A stretch of DNA of 37,295 nt, from positions 1 to 37,295 of the forward strand of contig JAPMTX010000154.1 of NCBI GenBank assembly GCA_026552855.1. The letters are read 5' to 3'. Source of the DNA: Candidatus Methanoperedens sp. (lineage in GTDB: Archaea; Halobacteriota; Methanosarcinia; Methanosarcinales; Methanoperedenaceae). The position numbers and the translations under genes were made by a program. Of the stretch, positions 16,052 to 23,905 are shown in pieces. The notes under the pieces were generated by a model. It was not told the origin of the DNA and did not search any database. It saw only the letters and a program-made list of their open reading frames with translations. Every line of letters starts with the position of its first letter. Position 1 is the stretch's first letter.

Positions 16052-16097
16052 CGCTATACCCCGTACTTAATAAGTGCCGGGCTTGATAGCGTTTTTT
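16052..16097. repeat. Long hairpin with T-run, possible IS200/IS605 right end or terminator
   Basis: CGCTAT (16052-16057) pairs with ATAGCG (16086-16091). Inside, CCCCGTACTT pairs with AAGTGCCGGG around an AAT loop with one mismatch and one G-T pair. Six T follow at 16092-16097. It lies 3 bases beyond the tnpA stop, where IS200/IS605 elements carry a subterminal hairpin. It could also terminate plus-strand transcription from the GTPase-like gene. Confidence 0.5.
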
Positions 16098-16099
16098 GC

Positions 16100-16532
16100 C
16101 TATAAAGTTTTCTCTCTATCAGCACAATTTTGTGATGAAATGTATTTTTCCACCACTTCCCAGCCCTGCCCGACAGAGCCATGGTAGCAGCCAGAAGACC
16201 AGAGATGACCTTCGCACCATTCTCGAAGATGTGGGAACTCCTGTCTCAATATCCTGCTTGATCTTCCTTTGATCTTCCTGGCGATATAACTCAGGGAATA
16301 CTTCGGAGGGTACTGGAAGAACATATGCACATGATCAACATTCACAGCTATATCTATAATTTTAATCCCCCATCTCCGCACATGTCCCTCGTATGATCGC
16401 CTCTGCAACAAAACCAACCTCGCCAGTAAGGATTTTTCCACGATATTTTGGTGTTATCACCATGTGGTCAGTAAGCAGGGAAACTGTATGCCTGTCGTGG
16501 CGAAGCTCTTTCTTTTTACCATATCTAGCCAA
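16100..16532 (-). pseudogene. tnpA: IS200/IS605-family transposase TnpA, frameshifted
   Basis: The Y1-type HUH transposase is split over two frames. The first (TTG about 16532, beginning near ARYGKKKELRHDRHTVS) runs through KYRGKILTGEVG to CAEMGD and a stop. The second carries GIKIIDIAVNVDHVHMFF (the HVH metal motif), IKGRSSRILRQEFP and EVVEKYISSQ with the catalytic tyrosine. Removing one base from the run of five C on the plus strand (16367-16371) joins them as EMGIKIID, the family consensus. Length and all catalytic residues are otherwise complete. A recent mutation, programmed shifting or a sequencing error are possible. No TnpB is present. Longer frames reaching into the upstream repeat are not real coding. 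Confidence 0.85.
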
Positions 16533-16544
16533 AACAAGATAATC

Positions 16545-16616
16545 AACCACGGAGGACACAGAGAGCACAGAGAGTTGTGATTTTTTTTCTCTGTGTCCTC
16601 TGTGCACTCTGTGGTT
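16545..16616. repeat. Imperfect inverted repeat with 9-base internal period
   Basis: The left arm 16545-16572 and the right arm 16589-16616 pair over 28 bases with 5 mismatches, separated by a T-rich loop. Each arm is a chain of CACAGAG-type heptamers separated by two variable bases (period 9). The mismatches fall mainly in the spacers. A related structure with CGCAGAG/CGCAAAG heptamers is at 26310-26382. It borders tnpA, and its right end runs into a TATA-like GGTTTATATAG upstream of elp3. Confidence 0.8.
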
Positions 16617-16693
16617 TATATAGTATTGTCAGATGTTATACAGGAGACTATAAGACCAATCTTAATTATCCCGAAATCCAATAAGAGAACGCA

Positions 16694-18295
16694 ATGGACA
16701 AAATCGAATCCGCATGCAGGGAAATTGTAGAAAAGCTCCTGCAAAAAGAGATAACGAACGAGCAGGAGTTAAATGCAGCTAAGAAGGCAGTCAGCGTACG
16801 CTATAAACTCTCCTCTTTACCCAGCAATTCCCAAATCCTTGCAGCCGCAGAAGGGGAGGAGAAAAAAGAGGTCATCGATCTGCTCCAGCTAAAGCCTGTC
16901 AGGACGATCTCAGGCGTGGCTGTCATAGCTGCCATGACCTCTCCAGCCCCCTGCCCGCACGGGCTGTGCATTCCCTGCCCCGGCGGTCCAGGCTCAAAGT
17001 TCAACTCACCTCAAAGCTATATGGGCGCTGAACCCGCGGCCAGGCGTGCTTTTGAGCATGGTTTTGACCCTTACACTCAGGTCTCCTCGCGCCTGAGGCA
17101 GCTCTCGCAGATAGGGCATCCTATAGAAAAGGCAGAGCTTATCATAATGGGCGGCACTTTCACGGCGCGCACTCTGTGCTACCAGGAGTGGTTCGTGAAG
17201 CGAGCCATCGAAGCGATGAACGACTTTTACAGCCAGGATTGGAGAAAGAGCGGATATAACTCGATCGAGGATGTCCAGTCCGCCAACGAGCGCGCGCGCA
17301 TCAGGAACGTGGGCATTACAATAGAGACAAGACCAGACTGGACCGAAAAGGAACATATTGATACAATCCTTAACCTGGGCGCGACAAAGGTGGAGATCGG
17401 GGTGCAGAGCACATACGATTTCATTCTTGCGGGGATACAGCGGGGACATACAGTTGCGGAAAGTGCAAACGCCAACATGAGGCTTCGCGACAGCGGGCTC
17501 AAAGTGGGGTTCCACATGATGCCAGGTCTTCCGGGCTCCACGCCTGATTCGGATTTGCGCATGTTCAGGACTCTGTTCGAGGATGAGCGCTTCATGCCTG
17601 ATTACCTGAAAATATATCCCACGCTCGTGACCGAAGGGACGCGCCTGCATGGGATGTGGGAACTCGGGAATTATTCACCGCTTGAGGGAGAAGAGGCTGT
17701 GGAGCTGATTGCAAAGATCAAGTCCGTACTACCGAAATGGGTGCGCTTGCAGAGGATACAGCGCGATATACCCGCCTACCAGGTGCTTGCGGGAATAAAG
17801 AGGAGCGATATACGGGAGCTTGCGAAAAAAAGGCTGCTGGAGATGGGAGGAAGATGCCGCTGCATCAGGTGCCGTGAGGTGGGACACAGGGCGCTTGCGG
17901 GAATAGAGCCTGAGAACATTGAACAGGTCGAAGAGGAGTACCGCGCATGCGGAGGAAAAGAGTATTTCATCTCATTTGAGGATGCAGAGAAAGATGTGCT
18001 GATAGGGTTCATCAGGCTACGGTTCCCTCGTGAGCCGCACAGGCAGGAGCTTACTGGCGCAGCACTGGTACGGGAGCTGCATGTATACGGCTCAATGGTT
18101 CCTCCGGGCGGAAGCGCGAGCGAGGCGCAGTGGCAGCATAAGGGGTACGGCGAGGAACTCCTGGCGAGGGCTGAGGAGATAGCGCGCTCTGACGGGTACG
18201 GGAAGGTGGCGGTGACAAGCGCAATAGGAGTACGGGATTATTACAGGAAATTCGGGTATGGGCGTGAGGGTCCATATATGACAAAGAGGTTGTAA
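16694..18295 (+). CDS. elp3: Elp3-type tRNA U34 carboxymethyl-modifying enzyme
   Basis: A radical-SAM/acetyltransferase fusion that installs carboxymethyl-type groups at C5 of wobble uridine 34. The radical SAM cluster is C87, C92, C95 in CPHGLCIPCPGG. GVQSTYDFIL and HMMPGLPGSTP are core Elp3 motifs. A CRCIRCREVG zinc region follows, and a GNAT domain ends the protein (GYGEELLARAEE, DYYRKFGYGREGPYM). The 533-residue length is normal, and archaeal Elp3 works without the other Elongator subunits. The upstream region with TTTATATAG at 16614-16622 may be the promoter, giving a leader of about 45 bases. Confidence 0.95.
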   Translation: MDKIESACREIVEKLLQKEITNEQELNAAKKAVSVRYKLSSLPSNSQILAAAEGEEKKEVIDLLQLKPVRTISGVAVIAAMTSPAPCPHGLCIPCPGGPGSKFNSPQSYMGAEPAARRAFEHGFDPYTQVSSRLRQLSQIGHPIEKAELIIMGGTFTARTLCYQEWFVKRAIEAMNDFYSQDWRKSGYNSIEDVQSANERARIRNVGITIETRPDWTEKEHIDTILNLGATKVEIGVQSTYDFILAGIQRGHTVAESANANMRLRDSGLKVGFHMMPGLPGSTPDSDLRMFRTLFEDERFMPDYLKIYPTLVTEGTRLHGMWELGNYSPLEGEEAVELIAKIKSVLPKWVRLQRIQRDIPAYQVLAGIKRSDIRELAKKRLLEMGGRCRCIRCREVGHRALAGIEPENIEQVEEEYRACGGKEYFISFEDAEKDVLIGFIRLRFPREPHRQELTGAALVRELHVYGSMVPPGGSASEAQWQHKGYGEELLARAEEIARSDGYGKVAVTSAIGVRDYYRKFGYGREGPYMTKRL

Positions 18296-18298
18296 TCC

Positions 18299-18520
18299 CT
18301 AAAGTCTCTTATTCATCCTGTGTATCAGTACTCCAATCCCTCCGCCTATTATGGCAGGTACTAATATGCTTAGAAGTCCGCCCAGGGTTTCATATAGTAT
18401 TGGCAGTTTGTAATACGGTATTTGATGTGAGATGTACCCTGGAAGGGTGATTATCTTTACAAGCCATCCCGTCTCAAATACCTCCCATTCGTTCAAAAAG
18501 AACTGGTCTAATGACGCCAA
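18299..18520 (-). CDS. Small membrane protein with an in-frame amber codon upstream
   Basis: A 73-codon frame with a TTG start has a C-terminal hydrophobic helix (about residues 44-66, rich in Leu, Ile and Gly) followed by a basic HRMNKRL tail, so a single-span protein with cytoplasmic tail is likely. Codon use looks coding. The same frame continues upstream past one TAG (18524-18526) to an ATG at 18586 that would give a coherent N-terminus, MTDLEERWREYGAPIL. The gene may therefore be nonsense-mutated, or may start at the TTG. It is convergent with elp3 (3-base gap) and downstream of nif3 on the same strand. Function is unknown. Confidence 0.5.
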   Translation of the reverse strand: MASLDQFFLNEWEVFETGWLVKIITLPGYISHQIPYYKLPILYETLGGLLSILVPAIIGGGIGVLIHRMNKRL

Positions 18521-18646
18521 TCCCTACAATCCACCCGTTAATATGGGTGCTCCATACTCTCGCCATCTCTCTTCCAGATCGGTCATATATACAGTTTATC
18601 TGTTGTACCTGAGGGATAAGAACATTTTGTTCGAAAGGGCGCTGTG

Positions 18647-19372
18647 CTAACGAATACTTATCAAGGGCTTATCCTCTATAAAAACCGACTCAATCGGCAG
18701 CCTTTTGCATAACCCCCTCATTGCAGGCGCTTCAGTAGCATAATGGGTTGCATCGAATAAACAGAGTTCTCCGGCATAGCGGAGCGCATCATGCCTGAGC
18801 TCTCCAGAAACAAGCGCACTGGCGCCGTGTTCGAGGGCGATATCAATGTATTCCCTGCGAAAACCGCTTCCTCCGACCACCATGACTTTCTTTATCCCAC
18901 CATCGCCGGTGTACTGCACATGGGTATCCAGCTTTTTTGCTATGAGAGAGGCGAACTCTGGGGCGCTGCACGGCTCTATCTCGCCCACTCTTCCCAGCTC
19001 AAGGGGTTCGATATTATCCAAGCCCAGTATATCAGCCAGTACATCGTTAACGCCTCCTTCAGCTTTGTCGTAGTTCGTGTGCATGGTGTAAATGGAGATC
19101 TCGCTGTCGATAGCTATCTTCAGCGTATCGGATAACCGCTTTGAGACCAGGTTTACGGGATCGAATATAAGTGTGTGGTGGGTGATTAGCAGGTTCGCGC
19201 CCAGGTGCGCCGCCTCGTTTAAGACATAATCCGTGGGATCAAGCGCCACTGCAATTCTCTGTACGTCGGCGGCGCGGTCGAGGACGAGACCGATCCTGCC
19301 GGTGTCGAAATCCTCAGCAAGTTCGGGAGGTGCTATGGCATTGAGGATCGGGATTATTTCATTAAGTTCCAT
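18647..19372 (-). CDS. Nif3-like dinuclear metal-centre protein
   Basis: A conserved Nif3/YbgI family protein (once labelled GTP cyclohydrolase I type 2). It has LLITHHTLIF with paired metal-binding histidines, MHTNYDKAEGGVND, and the C-terminal DATHYATEAPAM with the last metal ligands His and Glu. The 241-residue length fits the short form without the PII-like insertion. These proteins form hexameric rings; their cellular reaction is not settled. It is divergent from the reductase gene at 19428, with a 55-base shared promoter region. It ends in TAG. Confidence 0.88.
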   Translation of the reverse strand: MELNEIIPILNAIAPPELAEDFDTGRIGLVLDRAADVQRIAVALDPTDYVLNEAAHLGANLLITHHTLIFDPVNLVSKRLSDTLKIAIDSEISIYTMHTNYDKAEGGVNDVLADILGLDNIEPLELGRVGEIEPCSAPEFASLIAKKLDTHVQYTGDGGIKKVMVVGGSGFRREYIDIALEHGASALVSGELRHDALRYAGELCLFDATHYATEAPAMRGLCKRLPIESVFIEDKPLISIR

Positions 19373-19392
19373 GATTGTTTGTTATCCAGAGG

Positions 19393-19402
19393 TTTATTTA
19401 TA
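19393..19402 (+). promoter_or_regulatory. TATA box for the RibD-type reductase gene
   Basis: TTTATTTATA, centred about 30 bases before ATG 19428 in the short divergent gap, predicts a nearly leaderless transcript. Confidence 0.4.
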
Positions 19403-19427
19403 GCTTAGTTTTAACAAAGATAGAGCT

Positions 19428-19961
19428 ATGCGCAAAGTCGTTCTGTTTATTGCGTCCAGTCTGGATGGCTACATTGCGAGGACTTCCGGTGATGTTGATT
19501 GGTTGTTCACAGACCAGGATTACGGCTACGCTGATTTCTTAGCCGGTGTCGATACGGTCATAATGGGGCGGCGAACCTATGAACAGGCACTGTCGTTCGG
19601 GGAGTATCCGTACAAAGGCAAACAGGGCTTCGTATTCTCAAGAACGCGCAAAGAAAAGAGAGACGAACATGTGGCATTTATCTCAGGCGGTATCGCAAGC
19701 TTCATTGAGGGACTAAAAAAGAGTACAGGAAAGAACATCTGGCTGGTGGGAGGGTCTGAGGTCATTCATTCCTGCATGAGCCATGACCTGATAGATGAGT
19801 TTGTAATCTCTGTGCACCCCATCATACTTGGCGACGGTATCCCGCTGTTCCGTTCGCCCCTGCCTATGAGAAAGTTAAGCTTCCGGCATTGCAAGACTTT
19901 TGATACGGGCCTGGTACAGCTCACGTACGTCCGTCATCCTGCGCCTGAAAGTTCATTATAA
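19428..19961 (+). CDS. Dihydrofolate reductase family (RibD C-terminal domain) protein
   Basis: A 177-residue NADPH-dependent reductase fold. The protein opens with KVVLFIASSLDGYIA, the family signature, then shows VDTVIMGRRTYEQ, WLVGGSEVIHSC and DEFVISVHPIILGDGIPLF. The family includes YyaP/YwjB-like enzymes and riboflavin-pathway reductases, but stand-alone members such as this one usually have no proven substrate. It is transcribed away from the nif3-like gene; no riboflavin genes are nearby. The reductase fold is sure and the substrate unknown. Confidence 0.82.
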   Translation: MRKVVLFIASSLDGYIARTSGDVDWLFTDQDYGYADFLAGVDTVIMGRRTYEQALSFGEYPYKGKQGFVFSRTRKEKRDEHVAFISGGIASFIEGLKKSTGKNIWLVGGSEVIHSCMSHDLIDEFVISVHPIILGDGIPLFRSPLPMRKLSFRHCKTFDTGLVQLTYVRHPAPESSL

Positions 19962-20060
19962 ATATCGGAGCTATCAGTGTGTATGATAGACACTCTGGAT
20001 TTATACTAACGTGATTGATATAAGTAAGGTAATGAACAAATAAGATTAAAGGGGTTAAAC

Positions 20061-21383
20061 ATGGGAAATACAGGATTTGAAGAGTTACATTTATCAAAAG
20101 AGATACAGATGGCTATTGCAGACATGGGTTTTGAGGAGGCTACCCCTATCCAGATCCAGTCTATTCCCTATATGTTAGAAGGAAAAGATGTGATCGGACA
20201 GGCACAGACGGGCACAGGGAAGACTGCAGCTTTCGGGATTGCAACTTTAGAGAAGATAGATCCGGAAAATAAGGGAATACAGACTGTAATTCTATGTCCG
20301 ACGCGGGAACTTGCGATCCAGGTTGCAGAGGAACTGAAAAAGCTATCAAAATATAAAAAGGGCGTTGAGATTCTACCCATTTACGGCGGGCAGCCTATAG
20401 AGCGCCAGATCAAGGCATTAAAAAAAGGTGTACAGATCATCATTGGCACACCTGGCAGGGTCATGGACCACATGCGCCGCCGCACTTTGAAAATGGACGG
20501 CGTAAAAATAGTCATACTGGATGAGGCAGATGAAATGCTGGACATGGGATTCAGGGAGGATATTGAGACAATCCTGAGGAAAGTCCCGAAGCAAAGGCAA
20601 ACCATTCTCTTCTCTGCGACTATGCCCAGGACTATCCTGGACCTGACCAAGAAGTACCAGAACAACCCGCAATTTATAAAACTGGCACATAAGGAGATGA
20701 CGGTTCCCGAAGTTGAACAATTTTATTTCGAGGTCAAACAGCAGGCAAAACCTGAGGCTCTATCCAGGTTGGTCGATCTTTATAACCTGAAATTGTCGCT
20801 TGTATTCTGCAATACGAAAAGACGCGTGGATGAGCTGGTAGATAATCTCAAGACAAGAGGATATCTGGCTGACGGGCTGCACGGGGATATGCAGCAGAAG
20901 CAAAGGGACAGCGTCATGTCCAGGTTCAGGAGAAGGGATATCGAGATCCTGGTGGCGACCGATGTTGCAGCACGGGGGATAGATGTAGGGGATATAGAGG
21001 CTGTGTTCAACTACGATATACCTGCGGATGATGAATATTACGTGCACAGGATCGGAAGGACTGCCAGGGCGGGAAAAGCGGGGCGCGCGTTTACCTTTGT
21101 GACTGGAAAGGAGGTATACAGGATAAGGCAGATACAGCAATTCACAAAGACCAAGATCATAGCGCAGAAAGTTCCTTCTGTTAGCGATGTCGAGGAGATC
21201 AGGACGAACATGCTTTTAGAGAAAGTGAAGGGAACTGTTGATGCCGGACACCTGGGAGAGTATAGCAATCTGGTTGAAAAACTTATACAGGAGGATTATA
21301 CTTATTTAGATGTGGCTGCAGCTCTGTTAAAGATGGTGATGGGCGAAGGGGGGAAGGAAGAAGCAGTGCAAATGAAAAGGTGA
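20061..21383 (+). CDS. DEAD-box ATP-dependent RNA helicase
   Basis: All motifs of the family are present in order: Q motif ATPIQIQSIP, motif I AQTGTGKT, Ia PTREL, Ib TPGR, II DEAD, III SAT, V ATDVAARGIDVGD and VI HRIGRTAR. The 440-residue length gives the two RecA lobes and a short C-terminal tail without an RNA-binding module of known type. An AAAGGGGTT ribosome binding site lies 6 bases before the ATG, and a TATA-like TTTATACTA at 20000-20008 lies upstream. Roles in RNA unwinding, ribosome assembly or cold adaptation are typical; which one applies here is not visible. Confidence 0.93.
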   Translation: MGNTGFEELHLSKEIQMAIADMGFEEATPIQIQSIPYMLEGKDVIGQAQTGTGKTAAFGIATLEKIDPENKGIQTVILCPTRELAIQVAEELKKLSKYKKGVEILPIYGGQPIERQIKALKKGVQIIIGTPGRVMDHMRRRTLKMDGVKIVILDEADEMLDMGFREDIETILRKVPKQRQTILFSATMPRTILDLTKKYQNNPQFIKLAHKEMTVPEVEQFYFEVKQQAKPEALSRLVDLYNLKLSLVFCNTKRRVDELVDNLKTRGYLADGLHGDMQQKQRDSVMSRFRRRDIEILVATDVAARGIDVGDIEAVFNYDIPADDEYYVHRIGRTARAGKAGRAFTFVTGKEVYRIRQIQQFTKTKIIAQKVPSVSDVEEIRTNMLLEKVKGTVDAGHLGEYSNLVEKLIQEDYTYLDVAAALLKMVMGEGGKEEAVQMKR

Positions 21384-21392
21384 TATTAATCT

Positions 21393-21488
21393 ATGAAAAC
21401 GGGAAGGGCAACTACAGTTCAAGCCCATGGGAACAAGGACGTACCCAAAGGACTGATGCGTAAAATAATCCGAGGAGATATAGTTTGA
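21393..21488 (+). pseudogene. HicA-type toxin remnant (C-terminal part)
   Basis: A 31-codon frame directly after the helicase encodes a product containing TTVQAHGNKDVPKGLMRKII. This matches the C-terminal strand and helix of HicA/YcfA mRNA interferases (pattern TVPVHGNK-[ED]-[IV]-PKG-x-LRxIL). The N-terminal helix with the catalytic histidine is absent, and the upstream sequence is the helicase gene. The final TGA overlaps the TTG start of the next gene. It is best read as a decayed toxin gene; no HicB partner is visible. Confidence 0.5.
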
Positions 21489-21790
21489 TCTCAACAATAC
21501 TAATACTGTTTATCGGCTGGCCTGGCATTATATCCTCATTAGCAATCTCAATTGCAGGAATTATAAAAAGCAAACCTCTATGGTTGATAATTGGTGCCAT
21601 ACTGGCTATTCCCTTCTCCTGGTACCTCAGTGCAACACCTCTATTAAGGCATATAGGACTTCTCCTGCCATTGTTTCAAGTTGGGGCTGCTGTGGCGATA
21701 TACAGGCACGTTATATGGTTGGCATGGTTACTTCTATTACCTCTTGCATGTATTGCTGGTTGGTTGGGGATCGCTGTACTCACACAATAG
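21485..21790 (+). CDS. Small multi-span membrane protein
   Basis: A TTG start follows GAGGAGAT with good spacing, and the frame encodes 101 residues with about four hydrophobic stretches and few charges. A short KSKP loop lies near residue 28 and a YRH turn near residue 73. It resembles no family I can name. It sits between the HicA remnant and the asparagine synthetase gene and overlaps the remnant by 4 bases. It may be co-transcribed with the helicase. Confidence 0.55.
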   Translation: MISTILILFIGWPGIISSLAISIAGIIKSKPLWLIIGAILAIPFSWYLSATPLLRHIGLLLPLFQVGAAVAIYRHVIWLAWLLLLPLACIAGWLGIAVLTQ

Positions 21791-21816
21791 AATATGCTTA
21801 ATTGAGAGATAGAACC

Positions 21817-21827
21817 TTTTTTAAATA
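21817..21827 (+). promoter_or_regulatory. TATA box of the asparagine synthetase gene
   Basis: TTTTTTAAATA, centred 25-27 bases before ATG 21848. The distance fits leaderless transcription from that ATG and argues against the GTG at 21833. Confidence 0.5.
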
Positions 21828-21847
21828 TCCCGGTGATTAGAACTATC

Positions 21848-23209
21848 ATGTGCGGCATATCAGGCGCAGAAGGAAAGGATTCTGAAAAACTTGTAAAAAA
21901 GATGCTCGAAGCAGTAAAGCACCGGGGACCCGACAGCTCCGGCATCCACTCTACGGGCGATATCACCTTCGGCAATGTCCTCCTCAAAATTACTGGCGAC
22001 AAAAGCCAGCCTATCCACAATAACGGCACGCTCACCTACAACGGGGAGATATACAACTTCAAGGAGATAGCAGAAAAGCTTGGCATAACAACGGACTCGG
22101 ATACCGAGGCGCTTTTCAACCTGATAGAATCAAAAGGCGTGGAAGCTGCGATAAAAGAACTGGACGGCGACTACGCGTTCGCTTACACTGAAGAAGGAAA
22201 AATACACCTTGCGCGTGACCCGGTGGGCGTGAAGCCGCTCTATTACGGCAGCAACGGCGCGCTGTTCGCCTTCGCATCGGAGAAAAAAGCGATTTTTTCG
22301 ATAGGAATCAGAGAAATTTCCGCACTCAAATCGGGGCATATGCTTTCATACAGCGGCGGGAGTGTTATCGAGAAAAAAGTGATGGAGTTTAGAGTGGGCG
22401 AACGGATATCAGATGAGGGCGAAGCCTCAGGTGCAATTTTCAATACGATAGAGAGGGCTGTGAAAAAACGGCTCTATAATCCATGTGCAATCGCATTCTC
22501 AGGCGGACTTGATAGCTCATTGATCGCGGCGTTCTGCCCTAGTGCTGAACTTTATTCAGTGGGCATGAAGGGTTCCCATGATATCCTCCAGACTGAGAAA
22601 GCTGCCAGTCTCCTCGGCTTTGGGGATAAACTGCACTTGCACGAGCTTACGATAGAGGAAGTTGAATCTGCACTCCCTGATGTAATAAAAGCCATAGAAT
22701 CAACAGACCCGTTAAAAGTAAGCATAGCCATGCCGCTGTTCTTTGCCTCCAAAGATGCGCATGAAAACGGGATTCGCGTTATGCTCTCAGGTCAGGGCGC
22801 GGACGAGCTGTTCGCAGGGTACAAGCGGTACGAATCCATGAACCCTGATGAACTTGAGAAGGCGCTCCGAAACGACCTTGATAATATTGCAGCCAATAAT
22901 CTTGAACGGGACGACGCCGCCACGATGTCGAACGCCGTCGAACTGAGGGTCCCTTATCTTGATAAAGAGGTTGTGGAACTTGCCCTGAGGATTGCGCCAG
23001 AGCTTAAAGTACGCGCCGGTGTGCGCAAATACATACTGCGCCTCGCAGCAGGAAGACTCCTGCCCCGGGAGCTTGCCTGGAAGGAGAAGAAAGCGGCACA
23101 GTACAGCAGCGGGATATATACGGCGCTGGAGAAGCTCGCAAAGAAAAACGGTTATAGGGATGAGAGGTTCCTGGGGAGGTACCTGGAACATTTGAGTTCA
23201 GCTTTTTGA
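21848..23209 (+). CDS. asnB: Asparagine synthetase, glutamine-hydrolysing
   Basis: The protein has an N-terminal Ntn glutaminase and a C-terminal ATP-dependent synthetase. The start is set at ATG 21848 because the next codon is Cys (MCGISG), which must be the N-terminal nucleophile after Met removal; an in-frame GTG at 21833 would bury it. HRGPDSSG, YNGEIYNF and the PP-loop SGGLDSS are present, followed by GQGADELFAGYKRY and ELRVPYLDKEVVELAL. At 453 residues it is shorter than bacterial AsnB (about 550), a common archaeal size. Related amidotransferases cannot be excluded, but no biosynthetic cluster surrounds it. Confidence 0.85.
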   Translation: MCGISGAEGKDSEKLVKKMLEAVKHRGPDSSGIHSTGDITFGNVLLKITGDKSQPIHNNGTLTYNGEIYNFKEIAEKLGITTDSDTEALFNLIESKGVEAAIKELDGDYAFAYTEEGKIHLARDPVGVKPLYYGSNGALFAFASEKKAIFSIGIREISALKSGHMLSYSGGSVIEKKVMEFRVGERISDEGEASGAIFNTIERAVKKRLYNPCAIAFSGGLDSSLIAAFCPSAELYSVGMKGSHDILQTEKAASLLGFGDKLHLHELTIEEVESALPDVIKAIESTDPLKVSIAMPLFFASKDAHENGIRVMLSGQGADELFAGYKRYESMNPDELEKALRNDLDNIAANNLERDDAATMSNAVELRVPYLDKEVVELALRIAPELKVRAGVRKYILRLAAGRLLPRELAWKEKKAAQYSSGIYTALEKLAKKNGYRDERFLGRYLEHLSSAF

Positions 23210-23233
23210 AAAGCACACAAATAAGGAAAAATC

Positions 23234-23905
23234 CTACCTCAAATACAAAAAGTTCTGTCCGTTGAGCCCTATTACAGGATGGTAGCTGACAGCCAGGTTC
23301 ACCTTTGCGTTATTCCTGTCTATAACTACTTCCCTGCCAAAGTAGGCATACTCATACCCGTATATATTGAACATGGATTCTTTCTTCAGCATTTCGTCGG
23401 TTTGCGGGTCAACGAAATACCAGTCTTTGTCCAGGACGACAGCAGCCAGCATATGCCATTCGTTCTGCCCTCTCACAGCGCCCGTCAATCCCACGGCATA
23501 GACCTCAAACCCGGCGGCAGTAGCGTTTTTGAGGAAATCTTTCGTAAACTGGGAACATACGTACTGGTCTGCATATACTTTTGAATTATCGATTACGTAA
23601 GAGTGTTTGTTCGTCTCGTCTGTTTTAAGCCATGAAACGAAGCTATCGAATTTTGTCGGCTTTGCTGTAGCAGCAGGCACGGAATGAGAATAATTTATAG
23701 AATCTGTAGAGTTAACGTCACCCGTGGAATTTGATGAACCTGTAGCATCAGCAGAAGGAGTTACATTCGCAGAATTAATCTCCCTCGCACCGGCATCCCT
23801 GGCATTATCGGATGCAGGGATTACCTGCTTTTGAACAGGTTTTTCTTCTATGCACCCTGATAATATGGTTCCGATAATCAGTACGAATATTAATAACTTC
23901 TTCAT
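23234..23905 (-). CDS. Secreted lipoprotein with transglutaminase-like catalytic triad
   Basis: The N-terminus [18 protein letters not shown] is a signal peptide with lipobox, the lipidated Cys being C18. A Ser/Thr/Asn-rich linker runs to about residue 80. The C-terminal domain shows C117 in YVCSQFTKDFL, H151 in NEWHML and D166 in YFVDPQTD. The order and spacing match the Cys-His-Asp triad of transglutaminase-like proteins. It would act outside the cell, anchored to the membrane. Its ATG overlaps the hisI stop (TAATG). Enzyme activity, protease-like or cross-linking, is inference. It ends in TAG. Confidence 0.65.
   Translation of the reverse strand: MKKLLIFVLIIGTILSGCIEEKPVQKQVIPASDNARDAGAREINSANVTPSADATGSSNSTGDVNSTDSINYSHSVPAATAKPTKFDSFVSWLKTDETNKHSYVIDNSKVYADQYVCSQFTKDFLKNATAAGFEVYAVGLTGAVRGQNEWHMLAAVVLDKDWYFVDPQTDEMLKKESMFNIYGYEYAYFGREVVIDRNNAKVNLAVSYHPVIGLNGQNFLYLR

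Noticed and set aside
16362-16607. Longer TnpA N-terminus starting inside the repeat
   Set aside because: The first 30 codons are the CACAGAG repeat read as protein; family homology begins near the TTG at 16532.
18524-18526. Pyrrolysine codon in the small membrane gene
   Set aside because: TAG terminates several ordinary genes in the window (nif3-like, gatE, lipoprotein, repeat protein, RHH protein), which argues against an organism that avoids TAG; no pyl genes are visible.
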